From Bacillus crepusculi (GTDB lineage: Bacteria; Bacillota; Bacilli; Bacillales; Bacillaceae): a DNA stretch of 64,000 nt. Each line of letters begins with the position of its first letter. The first letter of the stretch is position 1. A program made the position numbers and the translations under genes. Positions 28,617 to 36,868 of the stretch are shown one piece after another. The notes below the pieces were generated by a model that saw only the letters and a program-made list of their open reading frames with translations, was not told the DNA's origin and ran no database searches. Location of the stretch: NCBI RefSeq assembly GCF_014764715.1, contig NZ_JACXXE010000002.1, positions 248,001 to 312,000 of the forward strand, written 5' to 3'.

Positions 28617-29618
28617 ATGTTTGCTAGGGATATTGGAATTGATCTTGGTACTGCCAATGTACTGATTCATGTCAAAGGAAAAGGAATTGTGTTAAATGAA
28701 CCATCTGTTGTAGCACTTGACAGAAACAGCGGGAAAGTATTGGCTGTTGGAGAAGAAGCTAGACGTATGGTTGGACGTACGCCTGGGAATATTGTTGCGA
28801 TTCGTCCATTAAAAGATGGCGTAATTGCTGATTTTGAAGTAACTGAAGCAATGCTTAAGCATTTTATTAACAAATTAAATGTGAAAGGGCTGTTCTCTAA
28901 GCCTCGTATGCTCATCTGCTGCCCAACAAACATTACATCTGTTGAGCAAAAGGCGATCAAAGAAGCTGCTGAAAAAAGCGGCGGTAAGCATGTATTTCTT
29001 GAAGAAGAGCCAAAAGTAGCAGCCATTGGTGCTGGTATGGATATTTTTCAGCCAAGTGGAAACATGGTCGTAGATATTGGAGGCGGAACGACAGATATTG
29101 CTGTCATCTCTATGGGTGACATTGTAACCGCCTCTTCTATTAAAATGGCTGGAGACAAATTTGATCTGGAAATTCTCAATTACATTAAAAAAGAGTACAA
29201 GCTGTTGATCGGTGAGCGCACGGCTGAGGATATTAAGATCCAAGTTGCAACGGTATTCCCAGACGCACGTCACGAAGAGATTTCGATTCGTGGTCGAGAC
29301 ATGGTGACAGGATTACCAAGAACGATTACCGTCACAAGCAAAGAAGTAGAAGAAGCATTACGCGAATCTGTATCTGCGATTGTTCAGGCAGCGAAGCAAG
29401 TTCTCGAGAGAACACCGCCTGAATTATCAGCTGATATTATTGATCGCGGCGTCATTATTACAGGTGGCGGAGGCCTTCTAAACGGGCTTGATCAATTGCT
29501 TGCAGAAGAGCTGAAAGTACCAGTTTTCGTTGCTGAAAATCCGATGGACTGTGTAGCAGTTGGTACTGGCGTGATGCTTGATAATATGGACAAGCTGCCA
29601 AAGCGTAAACTTAGCTAA
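28617..29618 (+). CDS. mbl: MreB-like actin homologue Mbl
   Basis: Mbl polymerises on the inner membrane face and guides cylindrical wall synthesis with the Rod machinery. The 333-residue protein has the actin-fold motifs DIGIDLGTANVLIHVKGKGIVLNEPSVVA (phosphate 1), VVDIGGGTTDIAVISMGDIV (phosphate 2) and GVIITGGGGLLNGLDQLL (adenosine). ATG 28617 is preceded by AAGGAGGAT. The position between spoIIID and flhO separates it from mreB and mreBH. Confidence 0.96.
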   Translation: MFARDIGIDLGTANVLIHVKGKGIVLNEPSVVALDRNSGKVLAVGEEARRMVGRTPGNIVAIRPLKDGVIADFEVTEAMLKHFINKLNVKGLFSKPRMLICCPTNITSVEQKAIKEAAEKSGGKHVFLEEEPKVAAIGAGMDIFQPSGNMVVDIGGGTTDIAVISMGDIVTASSIKMAGDKFDLEILNYIKKEYKLLIGERTAEDIKIQVATVFPDARHEEISIRGRDMVTGLPRTITVTSKEVEEALRESVSAIVQAAKQVLERTPPELSADIIDRGVIITGGGGLLNGLDQLLAEELKVPVFVAENPMDCVAVGTGVMLDNMDKLPKRKLS

Positions 29619-29623
29619 TGATT

Positions 29624-29659
29624 CCCCTCATTCTTTTTAGAAAGAATGAGGGATTTTTA
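29624..29659 (+). terminator. Terminator after mbl
   Basis: CCCTCATTCTTT and AAAGAATGAGGG form a perfect 12-bp stem around TTAG, followed by ATTTTTAT. Confidence 0.9.
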
Positions 29660-29742
29660 TTAAAGAACCCTGCAAATATGCCGATATATTTCATAGAAGA
29701 TTGTGTTTAGGTCATGTGAAAGAATCTTAATGAGGTGAGCAC

Positions 29743-30582
29743 GTGTTAAAAGGACTATATACCGCAACATCTGCCATGATCGCTCAAGAGCGGCGGACAG
29801 AAATGCTTTCTAATAATATCGCAAATGCGAATACACCAGGATATAAAGCGGATGAAGGAGCCATGCGGGCATTTCCAGAAATGCTGCTGAGCCGGATGGA
29901 ATCAGGAAAATTCCAACCTTCCTCAGGCAATGGCTTTCATGTCATGCAGCAAACGCCGATTGGTGGAATCAATACTGGAACATATATGCAGGAACTGATC
30001 CCTCAATTTACACAAGGAACATTAAAAACAACGGATCAAACAACCGATGTTGCACTAGTAGAAAATAATGTGCCAATCAACCCGGAGACGAATCAAAAGT
30101 CAGCGCTATTTTATGCCGTCAATACACCAGAAGGCGTTCGTTATACAAAAAGTAGCTCCATCACATTGAATGCACAAAATCAGTTGACCATTGGTGGCCG
30201 TGCCCTTCTTTCAGTGACGGGGCAGCCAATTACGGTTCAGAGTGAGAATTTCAAAGTGAATGCAGATGGAACAGTAAGTGAAAATGGACAAAATCTTGGG
30301 CAAATCGATGTACGTGTCGCAATGGATACAAGAAACTTAGCGCGTGAAGGAAATGATTTATACCGTACAGCTGATAACCAGCCTCTGCCAAGTGCAGTTA
30401 ATAACGGTCAAATGTCCTATACATTAAGCCAAGGTGTATCGGAGCTGTCAAACGTGGATGTGACGAAATCATATACAGAAATGACCACAGCCTATCGAGC
30501 TTTTGAAACAAATCAAAAAGTGGTTCAGGCCTATGACAAAAGCTTAGAAAAAGCAGTGAATGAAATCGGAAGAGTGTACTAA
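29743..30582 (+). CDS. flhO: Flagellar rod/hook-basal body protein FlhO
   Basis: A 279-residue FlgF/FlgG-type rod protein. It starts LKGLYTATSAMIAQERRTEMLSNNIANANTPGYKA, the conserved rod-domain N-terminus, and ends with SQGVSELSNVDVTKSYTEMTTAYRAFETNQKVVQAYDKSLEKAVNEIG, the matching C-terminal helix. It is exported by the flagellar type III system and forms the axial rod. GTG 29743 follows GAGGTGAGC. flhP follows after 30 bases; the pair lies outside the main flagellar operon as in B. subtilis. Confidence 0.93.
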   Translation: MLKGLYTATSAMIAQERRTEMLSNNIANANTPGYKADEGAMRAFPEMLLSRMESGKFQPSSGNGFHVMQQTPIGGINTGTYMQELIPQFTQGTLKTTDQTTDVALVENNVPINPETNQKSALFYAVNTPEGVRYTKSSSITLNAQNQLTIGGRALLSVTGQPITVQSENFKVNADGTVSENGQNLGQIDVRVAMDTRNLAREGNDLYRTADNQPLPSAVNNGQMSYTLSQGVSELSNVDVTKSYTEMTTAYRAFETNQKVVQAYDKSLEKAVNEIGRVY

Positions 30583-30612
30583 TCAAGAAATGAAAGGGAA
30601 AGGAGGATTCTT

Positions 30613-31431
30613 ATGCTCAGAACGATGATAAATGCAGCGGTGTCGATGAACGAGGTGCAAAAGCAGCTTGATATCATCAGTAATAACATCGCGAACAGTG
30701 AAACAACAGGGTATCGCGCGAAAAACACCCGCTTCTCAGAGCTTGTCAGGCAGCAGTTTAATCAAGTAGATGAAAAAAATGAGCAGGTGGCAAACAGTCG
30801 TCTGACACCTGCTGGACTAAGGCTGGGAACGGGGACAATGGTCAATTCGTCCATTAACTCATTGCAAGGGTCTATTAAAGAAACAGGGCGTGACCTTGAT
30901 GTTGCGTTTGGAGCGCCATCACAGTATTTGCAGGTCAATGCCGGCGGTAATATCCGTTATACAAGAGATGGTTCACTTTATTTACAGCCAGGCAATAACC
31001 GTAACCAAGTTCAGCTTGTTACAAGTGAAGGCCATCCGATTCTTGATGAAAACGGCAATGAAATCGTCTTAAATGCGAATTTCCGTGATATTTCTATTGA
31101 TAAAAACGGACGACTCACGGCTATTTCTAGAGATAATCAACCGAATCAGCAAGTGAATCTAGGCGTTGTACAAGTCAATAATTCTTCTGCACTCATCTCT
31201 GAAGGAGATAATTTGTTCTCGGTAGACGGTACCTATCAAGGCGCATTAACGGCACTAAATGGGGCAAACCGCCAAGCGATCCAGCTTCAGCAAGGTGCAC
31301 TTGAAACCTCAAATGTGGACATGTCTAAAGAATTAACCGATTTAATGACCACACAGCGCTCATATCAGATGAATTCAAGAACCATTACGATGGGTGATCA
31401 GATGCTGGGATTAGTGAATACGATTAGATAA
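30613..31431 (+). CDS. flhP: Flagellar rod/hook-basal body protein FlhP
   Basis: A 272-residue paralogue of FlhO: LRTMINAAVSMNEVQKQLDIISNNIANSETTGYRAKN at the N-terminus and LETSNVDMSKELTDLMTTQRSYQMNSRTITMGDQMLG at the C-terminus. The central part (SLQGSIKETGRDLDVAFGAPSQYLQV, IRYTRDGSLYLQPGN) is the Dx domain. ATG 30613 follows AAAGGAGGA. It is translated with flhO and ends at a terminator that lies within the 3' end of convergent rapD. Confidence 0.93.
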   Translation: MLRTMINAAVSMNEVQKQLDIISNNIANSETTGYRAKNTRFSELVRQQFNQVDEKNEQVANSRLTPAGLRLGTGTMVNSSINSLQGSIKETGRDLDVAFGAPSQYLQVNAGGNIRYTRDGSLYLQPGNNRNQVQLVTSEGHPILDENGNEIVLNANFRDISIDKNGRLTAISRDNQPNQQVNLGVVQVNNSSALISEGDNLFSVDGTYQGALTALNGANRQAIQLQQGALETSNVDMSKELTDLMTTQRSYQMNSRTITMGDQMLGLVNTIR

Positions 31432-31445
31432 TCAACAGGCTGATA

Positions 31446-32501
31446 TCAGCCTCTCATGATAAAAAAGGCGGCTCGCTCAAAGTCGCCCTTTTTTTTATAA
31501 AAATCTGAGACATCTGCAAGCAGGTCCTCGAGATCAATCCAGGCTTCTTTTCTTTCAAGACATGTGACGAGCGTGGCAATCTGCTCATCTGCTTTGGGCG
31601 TTTGGCTGTAAAGAAGGAATAGGATTTGGAACTTGATTCTTAATATATCAAACTGAGAAGCAATCGCTTCTTTTAACCCTTTTTGTATATATTTCATTCC
31701 TTCATCGGTTAAATTTTCTTTGAAACAAGAACGCACAGTTTCGTAGAGACACGATACGTAGGAGTGGGCGGATGTCCGGTATGCTGGGAGACGAAGCGCC
31801 TTTTTAAAGTATGCTAGTGCTTCCTTATGACGGTTTTGTCTCGATTGAATAAAACCAGCATCATAATAAACAATTCCAAGCAGTTCTTGGTCGTCAATCA
31901 TTTTCACGTATTCGATAATCTCATTGAAAATCGCTTCTGCTTCCTCATATTTTTTTTGGTCGCTAAAGTTAAGTGCGAGCACAATTTTACAACGATACAT
32001 GCTATGGACATCTCCGTACTTTGCAAAGATATCCATGGCTTTTTGAATATGACGAATCGAAAGCAACGAGTAGCGGTTGTTGTAATAAACACCGCTTGTA
32101 CGAAAATGGAATTCTGCTTCCTCCAGCTCATCGTTTAGTAAGGGAAGACGCTCTTCTGCCTTTTCAAGATAATGAATGGCATCATTTTGATCACTGTTTA
32201 AAGATTCGTATAGTCCGAGAAAGAAGTAAAAATAATATCGCAGTTCATCGTTCATTTGATCCTTATGGCACATCAGTTCATGTTTGATTTTTTCTAAGTC
32301 CTCTGTCTGATTCATCCAGAGCTGGTGGCGGAACAGCATGAGCTGATAATGTAAATAGAGATCCTGTTTTTTTGATAATTTACGTTTATGTTTTGTTAAA
32401 GTTGTTTTGATATCTTCAGCCTTCGAAAATTGTCGATGCTTCAGCATTTTATACCACGAATGGAGAAGTTTTTTAATGGATTTGTCGCTTATAAAATTCA
32501 T
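31446..32501 (-). CDS. rapD: Rap-family response-regulator phosphatase/inhibitor (RapD-like)
   Basis: A 351-residue all-helical protein with TPR-like repeats. Rap proteins bind Spo0F or ComA; RapD of B. subtilis acts on ComA and lacks a Phr peptide gene. Visible TPR segments are IHYLEKAEERLPLLND, IRHIQKAMDIFAKYGD, KYEEAEAIFNEIIEYVK and HKEALAYFKKALRLPA. ATG 32501 is preceded by AGAGGGTAA. No phr-like gene follows, which fits RapD. It lies between flhP and fabZ exactly as in B. subtilis. Confidence 0.87.
   Translation of the reverse strand: MNFISDKSIKKLLHSWYKMLKHRQFSKAEDIKTTLTKHKRKLSKKQDLYLHYQLMLFRHQLWMNQTEDLEKIKHELMCHKDQMNDELRYYFYFFLGLYESLNSDQNDAIHYLEKAEERLPLLNDELEEAEFHFRTSGVYYNNRYSLLSIRHIQKAMDIFAKYGDVHSMYRCKIVLALNFSDQKKYEEAEAIFNEIIEYVKMIDDQELLGIVYYDAGFIQSRQNRHKEALAYFKKALRLPAYRTSAHSYVSCLYETVRSCFKENLTDEGMKYIQKGLKEAIASQFDILRIKFQILFLLYSQTPKADEQIATLVTCLERKEAWIDLEDLLADVSDFYKKKGDFERAAFFIMRG
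31461..31497 (+). terminator. Terminator of flhO-flhP inside the rapD coding end
   Basis: GGCGGCT and AGTCGCC pair around CGCTCAA, with an A run before and eight T residues after. The plus-strand hairpin overlaps the last 15 or so codons of rapD on the minus strand, which read ERAAFFIMRG. Confidence 0.8.
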
Positions 32502-32721
32502 GTTTACCCTCTTATTCAATCAATGATGTAATATATATTACCATATTTGTGAAAAAACGATGAGTGTAGAGTGGATTATATTTGATGACAATTGGTAATG
32601 ATAGATTCCATTTTTTACTATAAAAAGTGGGATGGACATTGAAAAATGACAGCATTCATAATATACTTCTATAGGAATCAAATGAAGATCAGCGATATAG
32701 AAAAGAAGGAGAGATCAAGAT

Positions 32722-33156
32722 ATGCTTGATGCTCAGCAAATTCAAGAGATTATTCCACACCGTTATCCATTCTTATTGGTCGACCGTATTTTAGAGGTTG
32801 ATGGTGACAAAAGAGCGGTTGGAATCAAAAATGTAACAGTAAATGAAGAATTTTTTAACGGTCATTTCCCAGGATACCCAGTCATGCCGGGTGTGCTTAT
32901 TGTAGAAGCGCTTGCTCAGGTTTTTGGGGTCATCATTTTAGGTAAAGAAGAGAACAAAGGAAGAATTGGTTTGTTTGCTGGAATTGACAGCTGCCGATTC
33001 AAAAGACAGGTCAAGCCTGGCGATCAGCTTCGTTTAGAGGTTGAAGTGACACGTCTCCGTGGTCCAGTCGCAAAAGGAAAAGCGGTAGCGACAGTAGATG
33101 GAGAAGTTGCATGTGAAGCAGAACTGACATTTTCTATCGGCCCTAAAGTATCATGA
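32722..33156 (+). CDS. fabZ: 3-hydroxyacyl-ACP dehydratase FabZ
   Basis: FabZ dehydrates beta-hydroxyacyl-ACP in fatty-acid elongation. The 144-residue hot-dog-fold protein has [12 protein letters not shown], then [22 protein letters not shown], which holds the catalytic His (GHFP) and Glu (VEALAQ). ATG 32722 follows AAGGAGAG. It has its own terminator and is a single-gene unit next to mscL. Confidence 0.96.
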   Translation: MLDAQQIQEIIPHRYPFLLVDRILEVDGDKRAVGIKNVTVNEEFFNGHFPGYPVMPGVLIVEALAQVFGVIILGKEENKGRIGLFAGIDSCRFKRQVKPGDQLRLEVEVTRLRGPVAKGKAVATVDGEVACEAELTFSIGPKVS

Positions 33157-33163
33157 TTTGCTC

Positions 33164-33191
33164 GCGGTTCATTTTGCATGAACCGCTTTTT
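33164..33191 (+). terminator. Terminator after fabZ
   Basis: GCGGTTCA and TGAACCGC pair perfectly around TTTTGCA, followed by TTTTTAT. Confidence 0.92.
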
Positions 33192-33281
33192 ATATGGGGA
33201 AGTTCAGGCTGAAAGGATCGGAACTTGCTTTTTTGACAAAAAAACGTCATATTAGACAAAAAAAGATGAAGGTGATAAAGG

Positions 33282-33677
33282 ATGCTAAAAGAATTTAGAG
33301 AGTTTGCAGTCAAAGGCAACGTCATTGACTTGGCTGTAGGTGTCATCATTGGGGGAGCATTTGGCAAAATTGTCACTTCTCTTGTGAATGATTTGATCAT
33401 GCCGCTTGTCGGTATTATTATCGGGGGACATGATTTTAGCGATTTATCCATTAAAATCGGAGAGGCTCAAATTTTATATGGGAATTTCATTCAAACAGTA
33501 GTTGATTTCTTGATTATCTCGTTTTCCATTTTTATCTTTATTCGTTATTTGAGTAAATTAAAACGGAAAAAGATAGAGGAAGAAGAGATTGTGGAAACGC
33601 CAGATCAAACAGAGGTTTTACTAACTGAAATTAGAGATCTGTTGAAAAATCAAAGCCAATCTAAAGATACGCAATAG
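33282..33677 (+). CDS. mscL: Large-conductance mechanosensitive channel MscL
   Basis: A 131-residue pore-forming protein that opens under membrane tension to relieve hypo-osmotic shock. [42 protein letters not shown] is the N-terminal helix and TM1 with its Gly-rich pore lining; TM2 is [18 protein letters not shown]. The cytoplasmic tail is Lys/Glu rich and ends in a helix [15 protein letters not shown] 33282 follows GAAGGTGATAAAGG. Confidence 0.96.
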   Translation: MLKEFREFAVKGNVIDLAVGVIIGGAFGKIVTSLVNDLIMPLVGIIIGGHDFSDLSIKIGEAQILYGNFIQTVVDFLIISFSIFIFIRYLSKLKRKKIEEEEIVETPDQTEVLLTEIRDLLKNQSQSKDTQ

Positions 33678-33678
33678 A

Positions 33679-33706
33679 AAAAAGAGCGGCTAATCCCGCT
33701 CTTTTT
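33679..33706. terminator. Bidirectional terminator between mscL and ywpF
   Basis: AAAGAGCGG and CCGCTCTTT pair around CTAATC, flanked by A run and T run, so it can serve both mscL and the convergent ywpF. Confidence 0.9.
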
Positions 33707-34115
33707 ATGTGTTTTGTTTAAAAGCATCCAGCAGTTTTTCTCCTGACAGCCCCTCTTTGACGAGGTCTTTTAATACTTCTTCGGTTTCTGTTCTGTAACG
33801 ATTTGTAATCATTTTACCATCGAGTAACACAGAAATGTTTTCTTCTAAGGCAACGATGTTTTTGACTTGGACAGACAGATGAACAGGGCGGTTGTTTTCT
33901 TTTGTGATCGTCACGAGAATCTTCACTTCTGTGTGCTGCTGAAAGAGCACCTCAAACACCTGTCTATGCTTCTTTGGAATGAGTGCCTCGATCATCCAGT
34001 GATTTTCACCGTCTTCTTTATTAATAATTAAACCGTCACGAAGGGGAATGCTGGACATTTTATCTTGCTTTGGATCAAGTTCGATTTTGAGATCAATCAG
34101 CCTAAAGGTTTTCAT
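33705..34115 (-). CDS. ywpF: YwpF-family protein of unknown function
   Basis: A 136-residue soluble protein beginning MKTFRLIDLKIELDPK and containing IPLRDGLIINKEDGENHWMIEALI, which fits the YwpF family. ATG 34115 follows GAGGTGATAA; a longer frame starting 34139 overlaps that site. Function is unknown. Convergent with mscL and divergent from the next small gene, as in B. subtilis ywpF-ywpG. Confidence 0.83.
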   Translation of the reverse strand: MKTFRLIDLKIELDPKQDKMSSIPLRDGLIINKEDGENHWMIEALIPKKHRQVFEVLFQQHTEVKILVTITKENNRPVHLSVQVKNIVALEENISVLLDGKMITNRYRTETEEVLKDLVKEGLSGEKLLDAFKQNT

Positions 34116-34230
34116 ATTTATCACCTCACAAGCGTTCATTTCGTAAGTATCATTATAGCATACAACATCTGTATAAATGAAACCGCTGCCTAATCAGAAC
34201 GAGCTGCATAGAAGTGAAAGGAGATGTTTT

Positions 34231-34590
34231 ATGGAGTCCTACCAACTGCGAAACATACATATTGGCGAGGAAAAGGCAAAAAGCAATATGCGAGTATATA
34301 CATGGGGAGACATTCTTTCATTTTGTGATGTGTATATGGAAGAAGGCGAGTCTCTCACATTTCAATACGTCACAGAAGATCAAATGGACTGCTTTGAATT
34401 TCAATTGTCAATTCATGACGGGCAGCTTTGTTTTTATTGGTTTGCGTGGGACGGATCTGATTATATTCACATGCCTTCTAGTCATTGGATTCATTCAAAT
34501 ATTTTTTATCAATTTATGAAAAATAAGTATTTCGTCAAACAAAACAAGATGATGTTTTATACTCAAGCGGTAAAAAACAAAAATGAATGA
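34231..34590 (+). CDS. Small protein of unknown function, ywpG position
   Basis: A 119-residue protein starting MESYQLRNIHIGEEKAKSN, rich in aromatic and acidic residues, without signal peptide. A segment FELSIHDGQLCFYWFAW-like (actual FQLSIHDGQLCFYWFAWDG) and a basic tail (NKYFVKQNKMMFYTQAVKNKNE) are visible. ATG 34231 follows AAAGGAGATG. I do not recognise the family; the position suggests ywpG but I cannot confirm it by sequence. Confidence 0.68.
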   Translation: MESYQLRNIHIGEEKAKSNMRVYTWGDILSFCDVYMEEGESLTFQYVTEDQMDCFEFQLSIHDGQLCFYWFAWDGSDYIHMPSSHWIHSNIFYQFMKNKYFVKQNKMMFYTQAVKNKNE

Positions 34591-34632
34591 GGAAATGGAG
34601 AATTTGAAGGGCGATTTTGTTATTTTCATGTT

Positions 34633-34661
34633 TTGTCACATCTAAGCTTTCTCAGTAGACT
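34633..34661 (+). promoter_or_regulatory. Candidate sigma-A promoter in the ywpG-HAD interval
   Basis: TTGTCA (34633-34638), a 17-base spacer and TAGACT (34656-34661). The -35 has five and the -10 four consensus bases. It starts an interval with no gene that ends in a hairpin. Confidence 0.5.
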
Positions 34662-34667
34662 AGGGGT

Positions 34668-34873
34668 AGTTGAAAGGAAAGGAGGTCAGTCTTTTGATTC
34701 GAAAGGTAAACGTCTAGCATGTAATAGCCCCCCTCTAGCTAAAGCTGATAGACTTTGCCTAGTGCAAATGAACACTGCTTAATAGAACCGATGCTTCTTT
34801 GTGTAGGTCATGTGTCCTCTATCATCCCCTTATGTGTATCCGGTCATGTTTCATGACCGGGTACCGTTTTATT
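34668..34873 (+). ncRNA. Candidate small structured RNA or leader
   Basis: Between the ywpG-position gene and the HAD phosphatase gene are about 390 bases with no long frame. A promoter-like pair ends at 34661 and a perfect nine-base hairpin CCGGTCATG-TTT-CATGACCGG lies at 34840-34860, followed by GTACCGTTTTATT. Inside are a small hairpin TTTGC-CTAGT-GCAAA and a seven-codon frame (TTG 34694 to TAG 34717) with GGAGG upstream. A transcript of about 200 bases is suggested. B. subtilis has ssbB and glcR near this position; neither is here. No known RNA family is recognised. Confidence 0.4.
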
Positions 34874-34982
34874 AACTGATAAGCCGATCATCCCTTGCAA
34901 ATAATGGTTGCTCATTTCATAATGATGATGGATTATATCAACGGTATGTCGATTGAAAATGAAGACAATAAAGGAGAGAATG

Positions 34983-35852
34983 ATGACAAACATTCAATTA
35001 ATCGCAACGGATTTAGACGGCACTTTATTGAACAGTGAACACAAAGTGAGCAAGGAAAACGAGCAGGCATTAAAGGAAGCAGCAGCAAATGGGATGGAGG
35101 TTGTCGTCTCAACAGGAAGAGCGTATTTTGATGTGAAGTCTATTTTTGATGAGCTTGGGATGAATACGTGGGTGATTAGTGCGAATGGCGCTGTGATTCA
35201 TGATCCAACCGGACACGTGTACCATTCAGCTGCTTTACAAGAAGAAAAAGCCAAACACATATTATCATGGCTTGAGGAACGTGATTATTACTATGAAGTT
35301 TTTACGAATGAGGCCATTTTCACACCGAATCGCGGCAGAGAGCTTCTGGCGATTGAAATGGACCGCTTAAAAAGTGCAAATCCAGAAACGGATAGCAGTG
35401 TTCTAAAGCAAGCGGCAGAAGTTCAATACAGTCAGTCGGGTTTTGCCTATGTTGATACATATGAAGAATTATTTCGTGAGGATCAAAAGCTTTCATTTTA
35501 CAACATCTTAGGCTTCTCTTTCTTTCAAGACAGACTGAAAGCCGGATGGGAGACATTTGGACATGATTCAGATTTAACTTTGGTCAGTTCGGCTGATCAT
35601 AACTTTGAGATTGGTTCAAAGGATGCTTCTAAAGGGCAGGCATTAACAAGGCTGGCAGAAAGGCTTGGTATTCCTTTAAGCCAGACAGCAGCTGTAGGAG
35701 ACAGTTTAAATGACGAATCGATGCTTCAAGTAGCTGGTGTCGGAGTTGCGATGGGTAATGCAAGAAAGGATATAAAAGAAATAGCTGATCATGTGACGTT
35801 AACAAATGATGAACATGGTGTGGCGCATATGATTGGGCACTTTTTGAAATAG
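34983..35852 (+). CDS. ywpJ: Cof-type HAD phosphatase (YwpJ-like)
   Basis: A 289-residue haloacid-dehalogenase phosphatase of the Cof/IIB type. Motif I is IATDLDGTLLN (nucleophile Asp), motif II VVVSTGRAY, Lys in NFEIGSKDASKGQALTRLAE and motif IV AVGDSLNDESML. Such enzymes dephosphorylate sugar phosphates or cofactors; the substrate here is unknown. AAGGAG at 34972-34977 serves ATG 34983 (ATG 34980 is adjacent and in frame). The location before ywqA matches ywpJ. Confidence 0.83.
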   Translation: MTNIQLIATDLDGTLLNSEHKVSKENEQALKEAAANGMEVVVSTGRAYFDVKSIFDELGMNTWVISANGAVIHDPTGHVYHSAALQEEKAKHILSWLEERDYYYEVFTNEAIFTPNRGRELLAIEMDRLKSANPETDSSVLKQAAEVQYSQSGFAYVDTYEELFREDQKLSFYNILGFSFFQDRLKAGWETFGHDSDLTLVSSADHNFEIGSKDASKGQALTRLAERLGIPLSQTAAVGDSLNDESMLQVAGVGVAMGNARKDIKEIADHVTLTNDEHGVAHMIGHFLK

Positions 35853-36002
35853 ACGAATCGGTATTTGTATAAATCTTATGGGAGAAAGCACATTCTACAA
35901 AAGAGGAATTCAGAACTACTTCTATTTACACCGGATGTGGAACATCATATAATTTAATGATGAATATCACTCGCTTGTAAGGAAATGAAGGAGAGTAAAC
36001 GA

Positions 36003-36791
36003 ATGGCGCTGGAATCTTATAAGTCCGAAAATCTTCATTTAATCAAGGAAGCCTTAGACTATACTCAGGTTGGCCTGACGGTGACGGACCCGTCTTTACC
36101 TGATAATCCTTTAATATATGTGAACAAGGGCTTTTTAGATATGACAGGCTATCAAGAAGCAGAAGTACTAGGGAAGAATTGTCGTTTCCTGCAAGGGGAT
36201 GAAACTGAGCAAAACGCTTTACAACAAATTAAAGCAGCCATTGAGAACAAAGAGGCTGTTACTGTTCAGTTGAAAAATCACAAAAAATCTGGACAAATGT
36301 TTTGGAACGAGTTAAGTGTGGCTCCTCTTTGGATTGACGAAAATGAAGGGAAACGTCTTTATTTCGTTGGTCTGCAAAAAGATGTCACGAAAGAGAAGGA
36401 ACAGCAGGAGCTTCTTGAGCAATCGATTGATGAAGTGCTGAATATCTCTGTCCCAATTGTTCCGGTGAAGGATGGTATCTCAGTGTTGCCGATCATTGGT
36501 ACGTTAACAGCGCCAAGATTTGATAAAATCATCTCAACAGTCTCCACCTATATCTCTCAATCCAAGGATGATTATTTTATTGTGGATCTATCTGGTTTAT
36601 TAGAGGTGGATTCATTTGTGGCAGATGCGATCTTTAAGCTGAATGATTTGATTTTAATGACTGGCACTGAACTGATTGTGACAGGAATTAAACCAAATCT
36701 TGCGATGAAGATGGGAGAAATGAGAGAAGACTTCCGTGATTTGAATACACATATGAATGTGAAATCTGCATTGAAAAAGCTGCAAATTTAA
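36003..36791 (+). CDS. ytvA: Blue-light photoreceptor YtvA (LOV-STAS)
   Basis: A 262-residue flavin photoreceptor that feeds light signals to the general-stress (sigma-B) stressosome. The LOV domain (about residues 13-125) has GKNCRFLQG with the photoactive Cys60, NPLIYVNKGFLDMTGY and MFWNELSVAPL. A linker helix follows (VTKEKEQQELLEQSIDEVLN) and then the STAS domain from about 145, with DDYFIVDLSGLLEVDSFVADAIF. ATG 36003 follows GGAGAGTAA; a frame upstream includes that site. It is placed beside the HAD gene here, not in the ytv region where I recall it in B. subtilis. Confidence 0.94.
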   Translation: MALESYKSENLHLIKEALDYTQVGLTVTDPSLPDNPLIYVNKGFLDMTGYQEAEVLGKNCRFLQGDETEQNALQQIKAAIENKEAVTVQLKNHKKSGQMFWNELSVAPLWIDENEGKRLYFVGLQKDVTKEKEQQELLEQSIDEVLNISVPIVPVKDGISVLPIIGTLTAPRFDKIISTVSTYISQSKDDYFIVDLSGLLEVDSFVADAIFKLNDLILMTGTELIVTGIKPNLAMKMGEMREDFRDLNTHMNVKSALKKLQI

Positions 36792-36818
36792 CAAACTGCT
36801 TTCATACATATGAAATGA

Positions 36819-36861
36819 AAAAAGAGGACTTTTCATCAAACTTGAGAAAAGTCCTCTTTTT
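36819..36861. terminator. Bidirectional terminator between ytvA and ywqA
   Basis: AAAAGAGGACTTTTC pairs with GAAAAGTCCTCTTTT around ATCAAACTTGA, flanked by A and T runs. It can end both convergent units. Confidence 0.92.
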
Positions 36862-36868
36862 GCTGCGA

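Noticed and set aside
34690..34720. A truncated ssbB or glcR start at the TTG with a GGAGG site
   Set aside because: The seven codons (IRKVNV after the start) do not match either protein, and no further similarity follows.
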